Positions 34,058-42,430 of a DNA stretch of 64,000 nucleotides are shown here, in pieces. This DNA comes from DATKMK01 sp035541895. GTDB taxonomy: Bacteria > Desulfobacterota > Binatia > HRBIN30 > JACQVA1. Made by a program: the position numbers and the translations under genes. The first letter of the stretch is position 1, and each line of letters starts with the position of its first letter. Below the pieces are notes generated by a model. The model was not told the DNA's origin, did no database searches, and saw only the letters and a program-made list of their open reading frames with translations. The DNA is taken from assembly GCA_035541895.1 (NCBI GenBank), contig DATKMK010000015.1:1-64000 (forward strand), read 5' to 3'.

Positions 34058-35167
34058 ATGTTTCGGTCGATGCGATGGGTGGTCGCGGTTACGCTTTGGG
34101 GTCTCGCGTCGTCCGCGCGGGCAACGGGCGCATGCGACGGCGATTGTGATGGCGACGGCATCATCTCGGTGAACGAGTTGGTCAAGGGCGTGAACATCGC
34201 CCTGGGCACCCTTGATGTCTCCGGGTGCATGAATTTCGATGCCAACCACGACATGAAGGTGACGGTCGAGGAGCTCGTCACCGCAGTCAATGGAGCCCTC
34301 AACGGCTGCGCGTACTTGGGCGAATTCTACGGCACGGCGGCACTCAGCGGCGGGCGCACCGCGATCTTCAACTTCGCCTCGCAGGCCGACGGTACGGTAT
34401 CGGGTACGCTGACCGTTCGCGACGCCACCGGCGGCTCGTCCTTCCTTTCCGACGCGAGGGGAGGAGTCGCCGTTGTGATCTCGGTGGGCTCATATAGCGG
34501 CAGCATCGACCTCGATACGGGCGCGTTTGCCGTGGATGGCAGCATCATCCTCGACGGCGTCACCATTCCCATTCACGTCAGCGGGCAGTTCCCCGCTGTC
34601 GGCGGCAGCTCCGAATCCTTCAGCGGGAGCGTTGGCGACGAGTCATTCAGCGGCTCGGTGGTCTCGGGCGACGGCAGCACGCCAACTCCGACCCACACAC
34701 GTCCGCCAACCTCCACCCCGACGCCGACCGCCACCGTGACTCCGACCACGAAGGCCGCGACGCCAACGCCGGTGTCGACATCCACCATACCGCCAACTTG
34801 GACCCTCACGCCGACGCCCGTCATCGTTCCGCCCGGCATCGCCGCTGATCTGCTCGGCACTTGGAGCGGTACCGCTCGCAATGATACCGCCGGCGCTCGC
34901 AAGGACGTGCGAATCAAAATCGAGGTGGTGAGCAATCAAGTCAAGGTGACCGATCTGAACGGCAACCTGCTCAAGGAGTCGTCCGTGATCGTCACACTCG
35001 GCAGCACGCGAGCGTTCTACTACAACAAGACCACCGGCAACGCGAACGAGAACTTCACTCTGAACTCGCTTGCTCCAGGCGGATTGGCCGGGTTGTACAC
35101 GCGTACGACGCTGACCTTCCCGCCGCAGATCGAAGCGTTCGCGGTCGAACTGACGAAAGACTCGTGA
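34058..35167 (+). CDS. secreted protein with dockerin-like EF-hand repeats and Pro/Thr linker
   Basis: Exported 369-aa protein. The signal peptide spans about 1-22 (MRWVVAVTLWGLASSARA). Two dockerin-type Ca-binding repeats follow: CDGDGIISVNELVKGVNIAL near 29-48 and FDANHDMKVTVEELVTAVNGAL near 60-81, each a loop of alternating Asp/Asn followed by a helix, with flanking Cys pairs. A Gly/Ser-rich beta domain runs to about 205, a Thr/Pro low-complexity linker spans about 206-258, and a beta-rich C-terminal domain closes the protein. GGGGGG-type Shine-Dalgarno sequence precedes ATG 34058. There is no cohesin, S-layer or sorting motif, so the binding partner is unknown. The gene ends before a strong hairpin and lies between two ATPase paralogues. 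Confidence 0.82.
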   Translation: MFRSMRWVVAVTLWGLASSARATGACDGDCDGDGIISVNELVKGVNIALGTLDVSGCMNFDANHDMKVTVEELVTAVNGALNGCAYLGEFYGTAALSGGRTAIFNFASQADGTVSGTLTVRDATGGSSFLSDARGGVAVVISVGSYSGSIDLDTGAFAVDGSIILDGVTIPIHVSGQFPAVGGSSESFSGSVGDESFSGSVVSGDGSTPTPTHTRPPTSTPTPTATVTPTTKAATPTPVSTSTIPPTWTLTPTPVIVPPGIAADLLGTWSGTARNDTAGARKDVRIKIEVVSNQVKVTDLNGNLLKESSVIVTLGSTRAFYYNKTTGNANENFTLNSLAPGGLAGLYTRTTLTFPPQIEAFAVELTKDS

Positions 35168-35218
35168 GCCTCTCCCTGTCTTGGTCTGGGGACCTCGTCT
35201 AGCAACCTCGGACCACGC

Positions 35219-35250
35219 AGTCGGCCCGCCGCCCACTCGGCGGGCCGACT
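35219..35250 (+). terminator. strong hairpin, probable terminator
   Basis: A 13-bp perfect stem (AGTCGGCCCGCCG pairing with CGGCGGGCCGACT) around a 6-nt loop, 51 bp after the stop of the dockerin-type gene. It is followed by CTTCCCCTC and no clear U-tract, so intrinsic termination may be incomplete. Confidence 0.6.
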
Positions 35251-35359
35251 CTTCCCCTCACGATTTCGAACCGAGGGCGTTTCGCCCGCGGCGCCCGCCC
35301 CTTGACCGGCGCGCCGCAGGCTCTTACACAGGTCGGCGATCAGTCGGGGGGAACACCAG

Positions 35360-38300
35360 TTGGACAGTCGAAGTCAGTCGGGGCGGGCTGCCTCGCATGT
35401 TTTCATCGGGCGCGATCGCGAGCGTGGCGCACTGCGCGCCGCCCTCACGGACGCCGCGAACGGATGCGGGGGACTGTTTCTGCTCATGGGCGAGCCCGGG
35501 ATCGGCAAGACGCGGCTTGCGGAAGAAACCGCCGGCGATGCCGTCGGGCTCGGGGCGACGGTTGCTTGGGGACGGTGTTGGGAAGGCGGCGGTGCGCCCG
35601 CTTACTGGCCGTGGGTACAGGTGCTTCGTTCGTTGCTGCGCAACCGCGATCGCACGTCACGGCGCGCGTTGCTGAGCGGTTCAGCGCAGCATGTCCGCCA
35701 CCTGATTCCCGAGATTGGAGACGACGATGGTGCGTCGATGCCGCCGCCGTCTACCGCGACGCCGGATCACGCGCGCGTGGCCCTCTTCGACGCGCTGGTG
35801 AACGTACTCGAACGGGCAAGCAACGACCGCCCCTTGGTGCTGATTCTCGACGACCTCCACGCCGCCGACCTCGCTTCGCTCTTGTTCCTCCAATTTGCTG
35901 CGCGTGAGTTACGCGCTGCACGCACCTTGATGCTCGGCACCTGTCGCGACGCCGACGTGCAGCGCCAGCCGGCGTCGGCGCAGGTGTTCATGGCACTGGC
36001 TCGCGAGAATCACCGGCTCGGCTTATCCGGCCTGTCGCAAGACGACACGGCAGCGTTCCTTCGCGAAGGATTCAACTGGTCTCCGCCGGCGCCGGTCGTC
36101 GCCGCAGTCCACCGACGTACCGAAGGGAACCCGTTTTTCATCGACGAAATCGCCCGGCAACTCGCGACCGTCTGCCCAGAGGGCTTGTCCCCCGCGCACG
36201 CCGTCGAACGGTTGCACATTCCACACGGCATTCGTGAAGCGATTCGAGAACGGTTGCGTCCGCTCTCGAACGCTGCGCACGAATTGCTCGCCGTGGCCGC
36301 GATCATCGGCCGCGAATTCGATCTCCCGCTCCTACAGAACGCCAGCCAACGCCCCGCCGCTGAGTCGCTGAACCTGATCGACGAGGCCGCGGCGAGCGGC
36401 ATCGTGAAGTGGATCACCGGAGCTCCCGCTCGTTACGGATTCGCGCACAGTTTGATTCGCGATACTCTCTACGATGACCAGTCTCCAGCACACCGCGCCG
36501 CGCTCCACCAACGCATTGGGATCGCGCTGGCCGCTGCTCACGGAGATGACCCGAGCCGCTGGGCCGAGATTGCCCATCACTTGTTTCATGCGACGGGCCG
36601 CGAGACGCATCAGGCGATCGACTACTTGTTGCGCGCCGCACGGCGAGCCCTCTCGGTCTGCGCGTACGAGGAAGCCGCGGGCCTGTTCGAGCACGCCTTG
36701 GCCAGTTTGGAATCGACGACGCCGGACAACCCCGGCCAGCGCATCGATGCGCTGTTGGGTCTGGGCAACGCGCAACTGCGCAGCGGCCAGGCGTACCAAT
36801 CGCGCGAAACATTTCGCCGAGCGGCGGACCTCGCCGACCGGACCGGGACATCGCTGCAGTTCGCGCACGCCGCGTTGGGATTTGCCGACCGCGGGCTCGG
36901 TCCGCCGCCGGGCGCAGCCGAGGTCGCGGTCGTCGATCTGCTCGAAGCCGCGTTGAAACGCAGCGAGGACGATCCAGCCGGCGCCGGTCTGCGTCCGCGG
37001 TTGCTCGCGCGGCTCGCCGCCGAACTGGCGATGTCCGAGCCCGAGCGCGCGACAACGCTGAGCGCAGAGGCGGTGGCGCTCGCGCGCCCGCTGCAGCAGC
37101 CGGTCACGTTGGCTCACACGCTGAGTTCGCGACACTTCGTGCTGTGGCGGTCGGACTATCTCGCCGATCGCTTGAGCGTCGCGGGCGAAATTACCGAGAT
37201 CGGCGCGCAGCTCAACGATCCCGATCTGGCCATCCAGGGTCGCACCTGGCGGTTGATCGATCGCATGAACGCGGGGGACTTCCTCGCCTTCGATCGCGAC
37301 CTCGCGGCGTACGAGCCGCTCGCCGCGGCGTTGCGCCGCCCGCGCTACCAGTGGATGACCGTGAATCTGCAGGCCGTTCGTGCCCTGTGGCGCGGACAAT
37401 GGATCGACGCGATCATGCTTGCCGAGCGTGCGCTGGTGTTGGCCGAACGAACCGATGACGCCACCGCACGCATCAACCCGATGGTGCAAATGTATGCCGC
37501 GCAACGCGAACGCGGCGAGCTGTCGCAGCAACTCCCGCTCGCGCAGCTCGCGGTCGAGCGCTACCGCAACAGCCCGGTGCCTCGCACCCTGCTCGCGATG
37601 ACCTACTCGGAACTCGGCCAGGTCGACGCGGCACGCGCCGAATTCGAACAGCTCGCACACGACGAGTTCGGCGATTTGCGGCGCGAACGTCGATTGGGCG
37701 TATTGCCCTATCTCACCGAGGTATGCTCCGTCATCCGAGACCACGCCCGCGCCAACGCGCTCTACGATCTGCTGCTCCCCTACGCCGGCGGCACGCTCGC
37801 ATACGGCATGAGCGTGCCGTTCGGCGCAGCGTCTCACTACTTGGGAGTGTTGGCGGCAACGATGGGACGGTTCGATGACGCGTTCCGGCACTTCGACACG
37901 GCGCTGCAACACAACGCGCGAGCCCGCGGCGATGCCTGGCTCGCGCGCACGCAGTACGAGTACGCGCGCACGCTACATCGAACGCGCGATGTTGCGCGCG
38001 CCGCCGAACTGGCCGCCGCTGCGGGGGCGACGGCGCGCCGGCTGGGCATGACGCGACTGGCGGAACAGCTCCGCGGTCTGCCTGAAGTCGGTCGCGAACC
38101 GGCGGCCATCCGCAGTCGGCACCTGGAGCCGCAGCGAATTGCCGCTGCGGGTGGAACGAGCAGCGAACGCACGCAGTTGGTGCCGCTGCCGTCGCCCACG
38201 AAGCCGCTCCGCTCGGTCCCCCAACCCGCCGCCGGCGAACCTGCCGCCTTTCAGCGCGACTGCGGCTATTGGACGATCGGACTCGCCGGCTCGGCGATTC

Positions 38301-38734
38301 GCCTCAGGGACACCAAGGGACTGCGCTGCATCGCGGCGTTGCTGCGCCATCCCGAGCGCGCCATCCACGTCTGCGATCTCGAAACGGCGGACGACCGTCG
38401 GGGCCCCGCGGATCACGCGGCGCTGCAGCCGCTCGAACAGCGCCTCGCCGATCTCCGCGATCAATTCGCCGAGGCGATGCAGTTCAACGACTTGGCGCGG
38501 GCCGCGGCACTACGTCAGCACATCGAGACCTTGACCGACGATCTGACGACCTCACGCTCGACCGCGGAGGTCGAGCGCGCTCGCATCAACGTCACCCGTG
38601 CTATCAAGACGGCGATTCGCCGGATCGCCAAGGCAGATCCACATCTCGGTCATCATCTGAATACGTGCATCCGCACCGGCACGCTCTGTCGCTACGTTCC
38701 CGATCCGCGGGTCGATATGAGATGGCGCGTCTGA
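35360..38734 (+). CDS. large AAA ATPase/TPR regulator-like protein with conserved C-terminal domain (copy 2)
   Basis: Paralogue of 30376-33936, 1124 aa. FIGRDRERGALRAAL near 15, Walker A GEPGIGKT at 44-51, Walker B VLILDDLHAAD near 160 and EGNPFFIDEIARQL are all retained, so the ATPase should be competent. The central helical repeats diverge more strongly than the ATPase. From about 962 the C-terminal domain recurs: a YWTIG strand pair, RLRDTKGLRCIAALLRHPE, then VERARINVTRAIKTAIRRI and TGTLCRYVPDP. It begins with TTG after a G-rich Shine-Dalgarno, a weak start that suggests low expression. It ends convergent to a small membrane protein gene. Function as for copy 1: signalling ATPase, effector unknown. 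Confidence 0.82.
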   Translation: MDSRSQSGRAASHVFIGRDRERGALRAALTDAANGCGGLFLLMGEPGIGKTRLAEETAGDAVGLGATVAWGRCWEGGGAPAYWPWVQVLRSLLRNRDRTSRRALLSGSAQHVRHLIPEIGDDDGASMPPPSTATPDHARVALFDALVNVLERASNDRPLVLILDDLHAADLASLLFLQFAARELRAARTLMLGTCRDADVQRQPASAQVFMALARENHRLGLSGLSQDDTAAFLREGFNWSPPAPVVAAVHRRTEGNPFFIDEIARQLATVCPEGLSPAHAVERLHIPHGIREAIRERLRPLSNAAHELLAVAAIIGREFDLPLLQNASQRPAAESLNLIDEAAASGIVKWITGAPARYGFAHSLIRDTLYDDQSPAHRAALHQRIGIALAAAHGDDPSRWAEIAHHLFHATGRETHQAIDYLLRAARRALSVCAYEEAAGLFEHALASLESTTPDNPGQRIDALLGLGNAQLRSGQAYQSRETFRRAADLADRTGTSLQFAHAALGFADRGLGPPPGAAEVAVVDLLEAALKRSEDDPAGAGLRPRLLARLAAELAMSEPERATTLSAEAVALARPLQQPVTLAHTLSSRHFVLWRSDYLADRLSVAGEITEIGAQLNDPDLAIQGRTWRLIDRMNAGDFLAFDRDLAAYEPLAAALRRPRYQWMTVNLQAVRALWRGQWIDAIMLAERALVLAERTDDATARINPMVQMYAAQRERGELSQQLPLAQLAVERYRNSPVPRTLLAMTYSELGQVDAARAEFEQLAHDEFGDLRRERRLGVLPYLTEVCSVIRDHARANALYDLLLPYAGGTLAYGMSVPFGAASHYLGVLAATMGRFDDAFRHFDTALQHNARARGDAWLARTQYEYARTLHRTRDVARAAELAAAAGATARRLGMTRLAEQLRGLPEVGREPAAIRSRHLEPQRIAAAGGTSSERTQLVPLPSPTKPLRSVPQPAAGEPAAFQRDCGYWTIGLAGSAIRLRDTKGLRCIAALLRHPERAIHVCDLETADDRRGPADHAALQPLEQRLADLRDQFAEAMQFNDLARAAALRQHIETLTDDLTTSRSTAEVERARINVTRAIKTAIRRIAKADPHLGHHLNTCIRTGTLCRYVPDPRVDMRWRV

Positions 38735-38756
38735 GTTGAAATCAGGGGCGGTCGCT

Positions 38757-38969
38757 CTACTCTTCGAGTCGGCTCCCGATCACCAGCCCGATCAGCAGTA
38801 GGACCCCGATTCCAACGAGCAAGACGTTGTTGCTCACGAACGACGGATAGAGCATGAGCACAATCCCGACGACGATCGCGGTGCCGCGTTGCTGCTTCCG
38901 CCCGTAACGAAACACGGCGAAGCCGATCAATGAAAACAACGAAGCCCAGATCAGCCACGCGCTGTCCAT
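38757..38969 (-). CDS. small two-helix membrane protein
   Basis: A 70-aa protein with two or three hydrophobic stretches: SAWLIWASLFSLIGFAVF, then after a basic turn YGRKQQRG, TAIVVGIVLMLYPSF and LLVGIGVLLLIGLVIG. The acidic end is SRLEE. Such small proteins are common and unnamed; the sequence gives no function. It starts 7 bp after the stop of the VOC gene and is probably co-transcribed with it. Convergent to the ATPase gene at 35360-38734. Confidence 0.65.
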   Translation of the reverse strand: MDSAWLIWASLFSLIGFAVFRYGRKQQRGTAIVVGIVLMLYPSFVSNNVLLVGIGVLLLIGLVIGSRLEE

Positions 38970-38976
38970 TGCACGG

Positions 38977-39723
38977 TCAACGGAGATAGATGCGGGTGCC
39001 GCCGATGATCAGCGCGTCGTCTCGGGTCGTCAGCCCGCGAGTGCGCGCGGCGGCGATCACACCGGCGCGATCCGAGACCGCGACGTCGATCCCGCCCACG
39101 CCTTCGCCGCGACCGTCGCGGGCGGGAACAAATCGAATGGCGCCTTGATCGAGCACGATCCGAATGACTCCGGAACCGGTGCGAGCCACCGGTCGGTTCA
39201 GGATCTGCGACCATCGCTCCGCGAGCGCAAGCGGGTCGTCGCTCTGTAGTTCAACCGCGGTGATCTCGCTGACCACTTCGGTGCGGACGCGTTGCTCCCA
39301 CTCCGATCCGGCCCATTTCCACGACGCCGGCGGGTGAGCCCAATCGAGTGAAAGGATCGCCCCACCGGTATCTCGCGGATGGAGATGCGTACCGCGAATC
39401 TCCGGTAAGTCGGCCTGCCAGACCACGCGAATGCCGAGAGCCGCCACGCGCGCGCGATCCCCGTCGAGATCATCGCACTGCAGAATCACCATGTAGCCGC
39501 CGTCCCCGCTGCGGCGGTCGAGATAACGCCCGGCCGTGGTGTTGGGCTGGAGTGGAGCAACGACTTCAAGAAAGGTATCGCCCACCGGCATCACCGCATT
39601 GTGCAAGCCGAAGACACCGACGCCCGGATCGTTGAACGCGACTTCTATGCCCAGCACGGCGCACAGATCGGCGACCACTGGATCGAGTTCACGCGCAACC
39701 AATGCCACTTGTCTCAGTCTCAT
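38977..39723 (-). CDS. VOC family (glyoxalase-like) protein
   Basis: 248-aa protein with two vicinal-oxygen-chelate modules. The first begins LRQVALVARELDPVVADL and has GDTFLEVVAPLQPNTTAGRY; the second begins ITAVELQSDDPLALAERW and ends with a strand ALIIGGTRIYL. The arrangement resembles Glyoxalase_3-like proteins in which the first module holds most metal contacts. The open frame is much longer upstream, but ATG 39723 has GGAG at 5 nt and removes a non-conserved extension. Enzymatic activity unknown; such proteins range from dioxygenases to resistance proteins. Confidence 0.8.
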   Translation of the reverse strand: MRLRQVALVARELDPVVADLCAVLGIEVAFNDPGVGVFGLHNAVMPVGDTFLEVVAPLQPNTTAGRYLDRRSGDGGYMVILQCDDLDGDRARVAALGIRVVWQADLPEIRGTHLHPRDTGGAILSLDWAHPPASWKWAGSEWEQRVRTEVVSEITAVELQSDDPLALAERWSQILNRPVARTGSGVIRIVLDQGAIRFVPARDGRGEGVGGIDVAVSDRAGVIAAARTRGLTTRDDALIIGGTRIYLR

Positions 39724-39788
39724 CAAAACTCCAGGTTCCGCGTCCAGACTCAGGAGTTTGCAACCCAATGTCAACCACCACAGGCCTC

Positions 39789-39818
39789 GACGTTGGACGT
39801 AAGTCTTGGACGTTGGAC
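39789..39818 (+). repeat. short direct repeat GACGTTGGAC x2
   Basis: GACGTTGGAC occurs at 39789 and 39809, 20 bp apart, in the promoter region of hrpB. TTGGACG also occurs twice in tandem on the minus strand at the end of the S9 gene (about 536-551). Low complexity; meaning unknown. Confidence 0.35.
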
Positions 39819-39859
39819 TTCCGATTGACTCCCCAGTTGCGAGCCGCTTGAGTCGGCGT

Positions 39860-42430
39860 GTGCAATCGCTGCCGATCGATCCATTGCTGCCGCAACTCGT
39901 GCAGTCTCTGCGAGACAACTCGCGGCTGGTCCTGCGCGCACCCCCGGGGGCGGGCAAGACGACGCGCGTACCTGCCGCGCTGCTCGACGCCAACATCGCC
40001 CCGAGCAAGCGGGTGTTGGTACTGGAGCCGCGTCGCATTGCCGCGCGGTCGGCCGCGGCGTTCGTCGCGCGCGAGCGCGGTAAACGCGTCGGCGACGAGA
40101 TCGGTTATCGTGTGCGCTTCGAGCAGCAGGGCGGCGCCGCGACGCGGTTGTGGTTTCTCACCGAGGGCGTGCTGGGACGTCAGCTCGCGCGCGATCCCTA
40201 TCTCGAAGGCGTCGGGGTCGTCGTGCTCGATGAGTTTCACGAACGCCACGTGCACGGTGACATCGCGCTGGCCGTCGTGCGGGAGTTGCAAGAGACCGTG
40301 CGTCCGGATCTGCGGCTGCTCGTGATGTCGGCGACGCTCGATACCGATCGCCTCGCGGCCTTCCTCGGTGACTGCCCAGTGGTCACCTCCGAGGGCCGCG
40401 CCTACCCGGTGCAGATCGAGCACGAAGCAGCGAGCGATGATCGTCCGCTCGCCGGGCAGGTCGCCGGTGCGTTTCGGCGGCTGCTGGCGTCGAGCACGGA
40501 CGATGGCGGCGACGTGTTGATCTTCCTGCCCGGCGCCGCGGAGATTCGCCGCAGTGCCGCGGAGATCGCTCCGATCGCCGCCCAGCATCAATGCGATCTC
40601 GTCTTGTTGCACGGCGATCTGCCGCTCGATGCGCAGCAGCGGGCGATTCGCCCCGGCCCGCGCCGCAAGGTGGTGCTGTCGACCAACGTGGCGGAGAGCG
40701 CGCTGACGATTGAGGGCGTGACCGCGGTGATTGATTCCGGGTTGGCGCGCGTCGCGCGCTTCGATGCGAAACACGGCATCAATGCCGTTCGCATCGCGCC
40801 GATCAGTCGCGCCTCCGCCGATCAGCGTGCGGGGCGTGCCGGGCGCCTTGCGCCGGGACGCTGCGTCCGTCTGTGGAGCGCGGCGGACCACGCCGCTCGC
40901 CGGGTGCACGAGACACCGGAGATTCTCCGACTCGATCTCAGCGACACCCTGCTCGAGCTGCGCGCGTGGGGCCAGTCTGATCCGCGCGTCCTCGCGTGGC
41001 TCGATCCGCCCGATGACGCCGCGTGGCGGCGCGCGCGGAAACTATTGGAACTGCTCGGCGCGCTGGCGCCCGACGGTGCGCTGACGCCCATCGGCCGGCG
41101 CATGCTCGATCTGGCCGTCGCGCCGCGTCTGGCTCGCGTGCTGATCGAGGCCGAGCAACGCAACTGCGCCGACGCGGGCGCGCTGTTGGCCGCGCTGGCA
41201 TCCGACCGTGACATCGTCACCGAGTCCCGCGCGGTTTTCGCTGCCGGGGCACGGCGTGCGGTGCCCGCCTCCGTCGGCGCGTCCGATCTGCTGCTGCGAG
41301 CCGACCTCTTCAATCAGGCCGCGGAGGCACACTTCGACCCGACGAGCTGCCGCGCCCTCGGGTTGGATGTGCGCTCCGTGCGTGCGGTGGAGCGTTCACG
41401 CGTCCAGCTCTCGCGATCACGCGTGCGGGGACGGCGTTTCAGCGAGGTCGACGAAGATACGTTGCTCCGCTGCGTGCTCGCGGGATTTCCCGATCGAGTC
41501 GTGAAGCGCCGCGCGCCCGGCTCACCGCGCGGCATCATGGTCGGCGGCAAGGGGGTGGCGCTGTCGGAGCGTAGCATCGTGCGCGATGCTGAATATTTCG
41601 TGGCAATCGAGATGGAGGCGGGCCGGCAACAGCAAGCAGCGGAAGCCCGCGTCCACATCGCCAGCGCGGTGCACCCCGAGTGGCTTGCGGAGATGTTTCC
41701 AGCCGCCGTGCGGTCGCAGCGTCGCATCGAGTTCGACGACGAACGTGAGCGGGTGGTCGAGCGTCGGCAGGAAGTGTTTCACGATCTCGTTCTGAGCGAG
41801 CGGGTGGAGTTCGACGTCGACCCCGAACGAGCGGGCGAGGTCCTGACGGAAATCGCGCGGGGCGCGCCGGAACGTGCGGTGAATCTGACCGACGGAGCGC
41901 GCTCGCTGTTGGAACGCGTTCGCTTGCTCGGGCGTGCGCTGCCGGAACTCGATCTACCCGCGGACATCGACGCGCTGTTGACGGACGCCGCTGCCCGACT
42001 CTGCGCCGGTTGTCGCAGCTTCGCGGACGTCCGCCGTCGCGACGTGAGCACCGCGCTGCGCGAACAATTGACTCCGCGCCAATTGCACGCGCTCGATCGC
42101 GAAGCCCCGACTCAGTATCGCCTACCATCCGGTCGTGCGGTCGCGGTACGCTACGAACCCGACAAACCGCCGTCCGTTGCGGCGCGCATTCAAGAACTCT
42201 TCGGCCTCGCCACGACCCCGCGGTTCGCCGCCGGCCGCGTACCGCTCGTGATCCAATTGCTCGCGCCGAATCAACGCCCGGTGCAGATCACCGGCGACTT
42301 GGCGAGCTTCTGGCGCAACACCTATCCCGAAGTCCGCAAGCAGCTCCGCGGCCGCTATCCGAAGCACGCGTGGCCCGAGGATCCGCTGAGCGCGACGCCG
42401 ACGTCACGGACCGAGCGCGTCACGCGCTGA
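39860..42430 (+). CDS. hrpB: ATP-dependent RNA helicase HrpB
   Basis: DEAH-type superfamily 2 helicase, about 856 aa. Walker A is PPGAGKT at 28-34, the DExH box is DEFH at 124-127, motif III is SAT at 157-159, and motif VI QRAGRAGRLAPG lies near 325. After the helicase core come a winged-helix/ratchet region and the HrpB-specific C-terminal domain, ending FWRNTYPEVRKQLRGRYPKHAWPEDP, which is diagnostic for HrpB. The frame is open from 39806, but the sequence before GTG 39860 is repeat-derived and not conserved; the start is therefore tentative. The 3' end overlaps the convergent patatin gene by 27 bp. The cellular role of HrpB is poorly known. Confidence 0.92.
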   Translation: MQSLPIDPLLPQLVQSLRDNSRLVLRAPPGAGKTTRVPAALLDANIAPSKRVLVLEPRRIAARSAAAFVARERGKRVGDEIGYRVRFEQQGGAATRLWFLTEGVLGRQLARDPYLEGVGVVVLDEFHERHVHGDIALAVVRELQETVRPDLRLLVMSATLDTDRLAAFLGDCPVVTSEGRAYPVQIEHEAASDDRPLAGQVAGAFRRLLASSTDDGGDVLIFLPGAAEIRRSAAEIAPIAAQHQCDLVLLHGDLPLDAQQRAIRPGPRRKVVLSTNVAESALTIEGVTAVIDSGLARVARFDAKHGINAVRIAPISRASADQRAGRAGRLAPGRCVRLWSAADHAARRVHETPEILRLDLSDTLLELRAWGQSDPRVLAWLDPPDDAAWRRARKLLELLGALAPDGALTPIGRRMLDLAVAPRLARVLIEAEQRNCADAGALLAALASDRDIVTESRAVFAAGARRAVPASVGASDLLLRADLFNQAAEAHFDPTSCRALGLDVRSVRAVERSRVQLSRSRVRGRRFSEVDEDTLLRCVLAGFPDRVVKRRAPGSPRGIMVGGKGVALSERSIVRDAEYFVAIEMEAGRQQQAAEARVHIASAVHPEWLAEMFPAAVRSQRRIEFDDERERVVERRQEVFHDLVLSERVEFDVDPERAGEVLTEIARGAPERAVNLTDGARSLLERVRLLGRALPELDLPADIDALLTDAAARLCAGCRSFADVRRRDVSTALREQLTPRQLHALDREAPTQYRLPSGRAVAVRYEPDKPPSVAARIQELFGLATTPRFAAGRVPLVIQLLAPNQRPVQITGDLASFWRNTYPEVRKQLRGRYPKHAWPEDPLSATPTSRTERVTR

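Noticed and set aside
36332..37912. 526-aa minus-strand frame inside the second AAA/TPR gene
   Set aside because: Shadow of the TPR region; no ribosome site or domain, whereas the plus strand has continuous ATPase and C-terminal domains.
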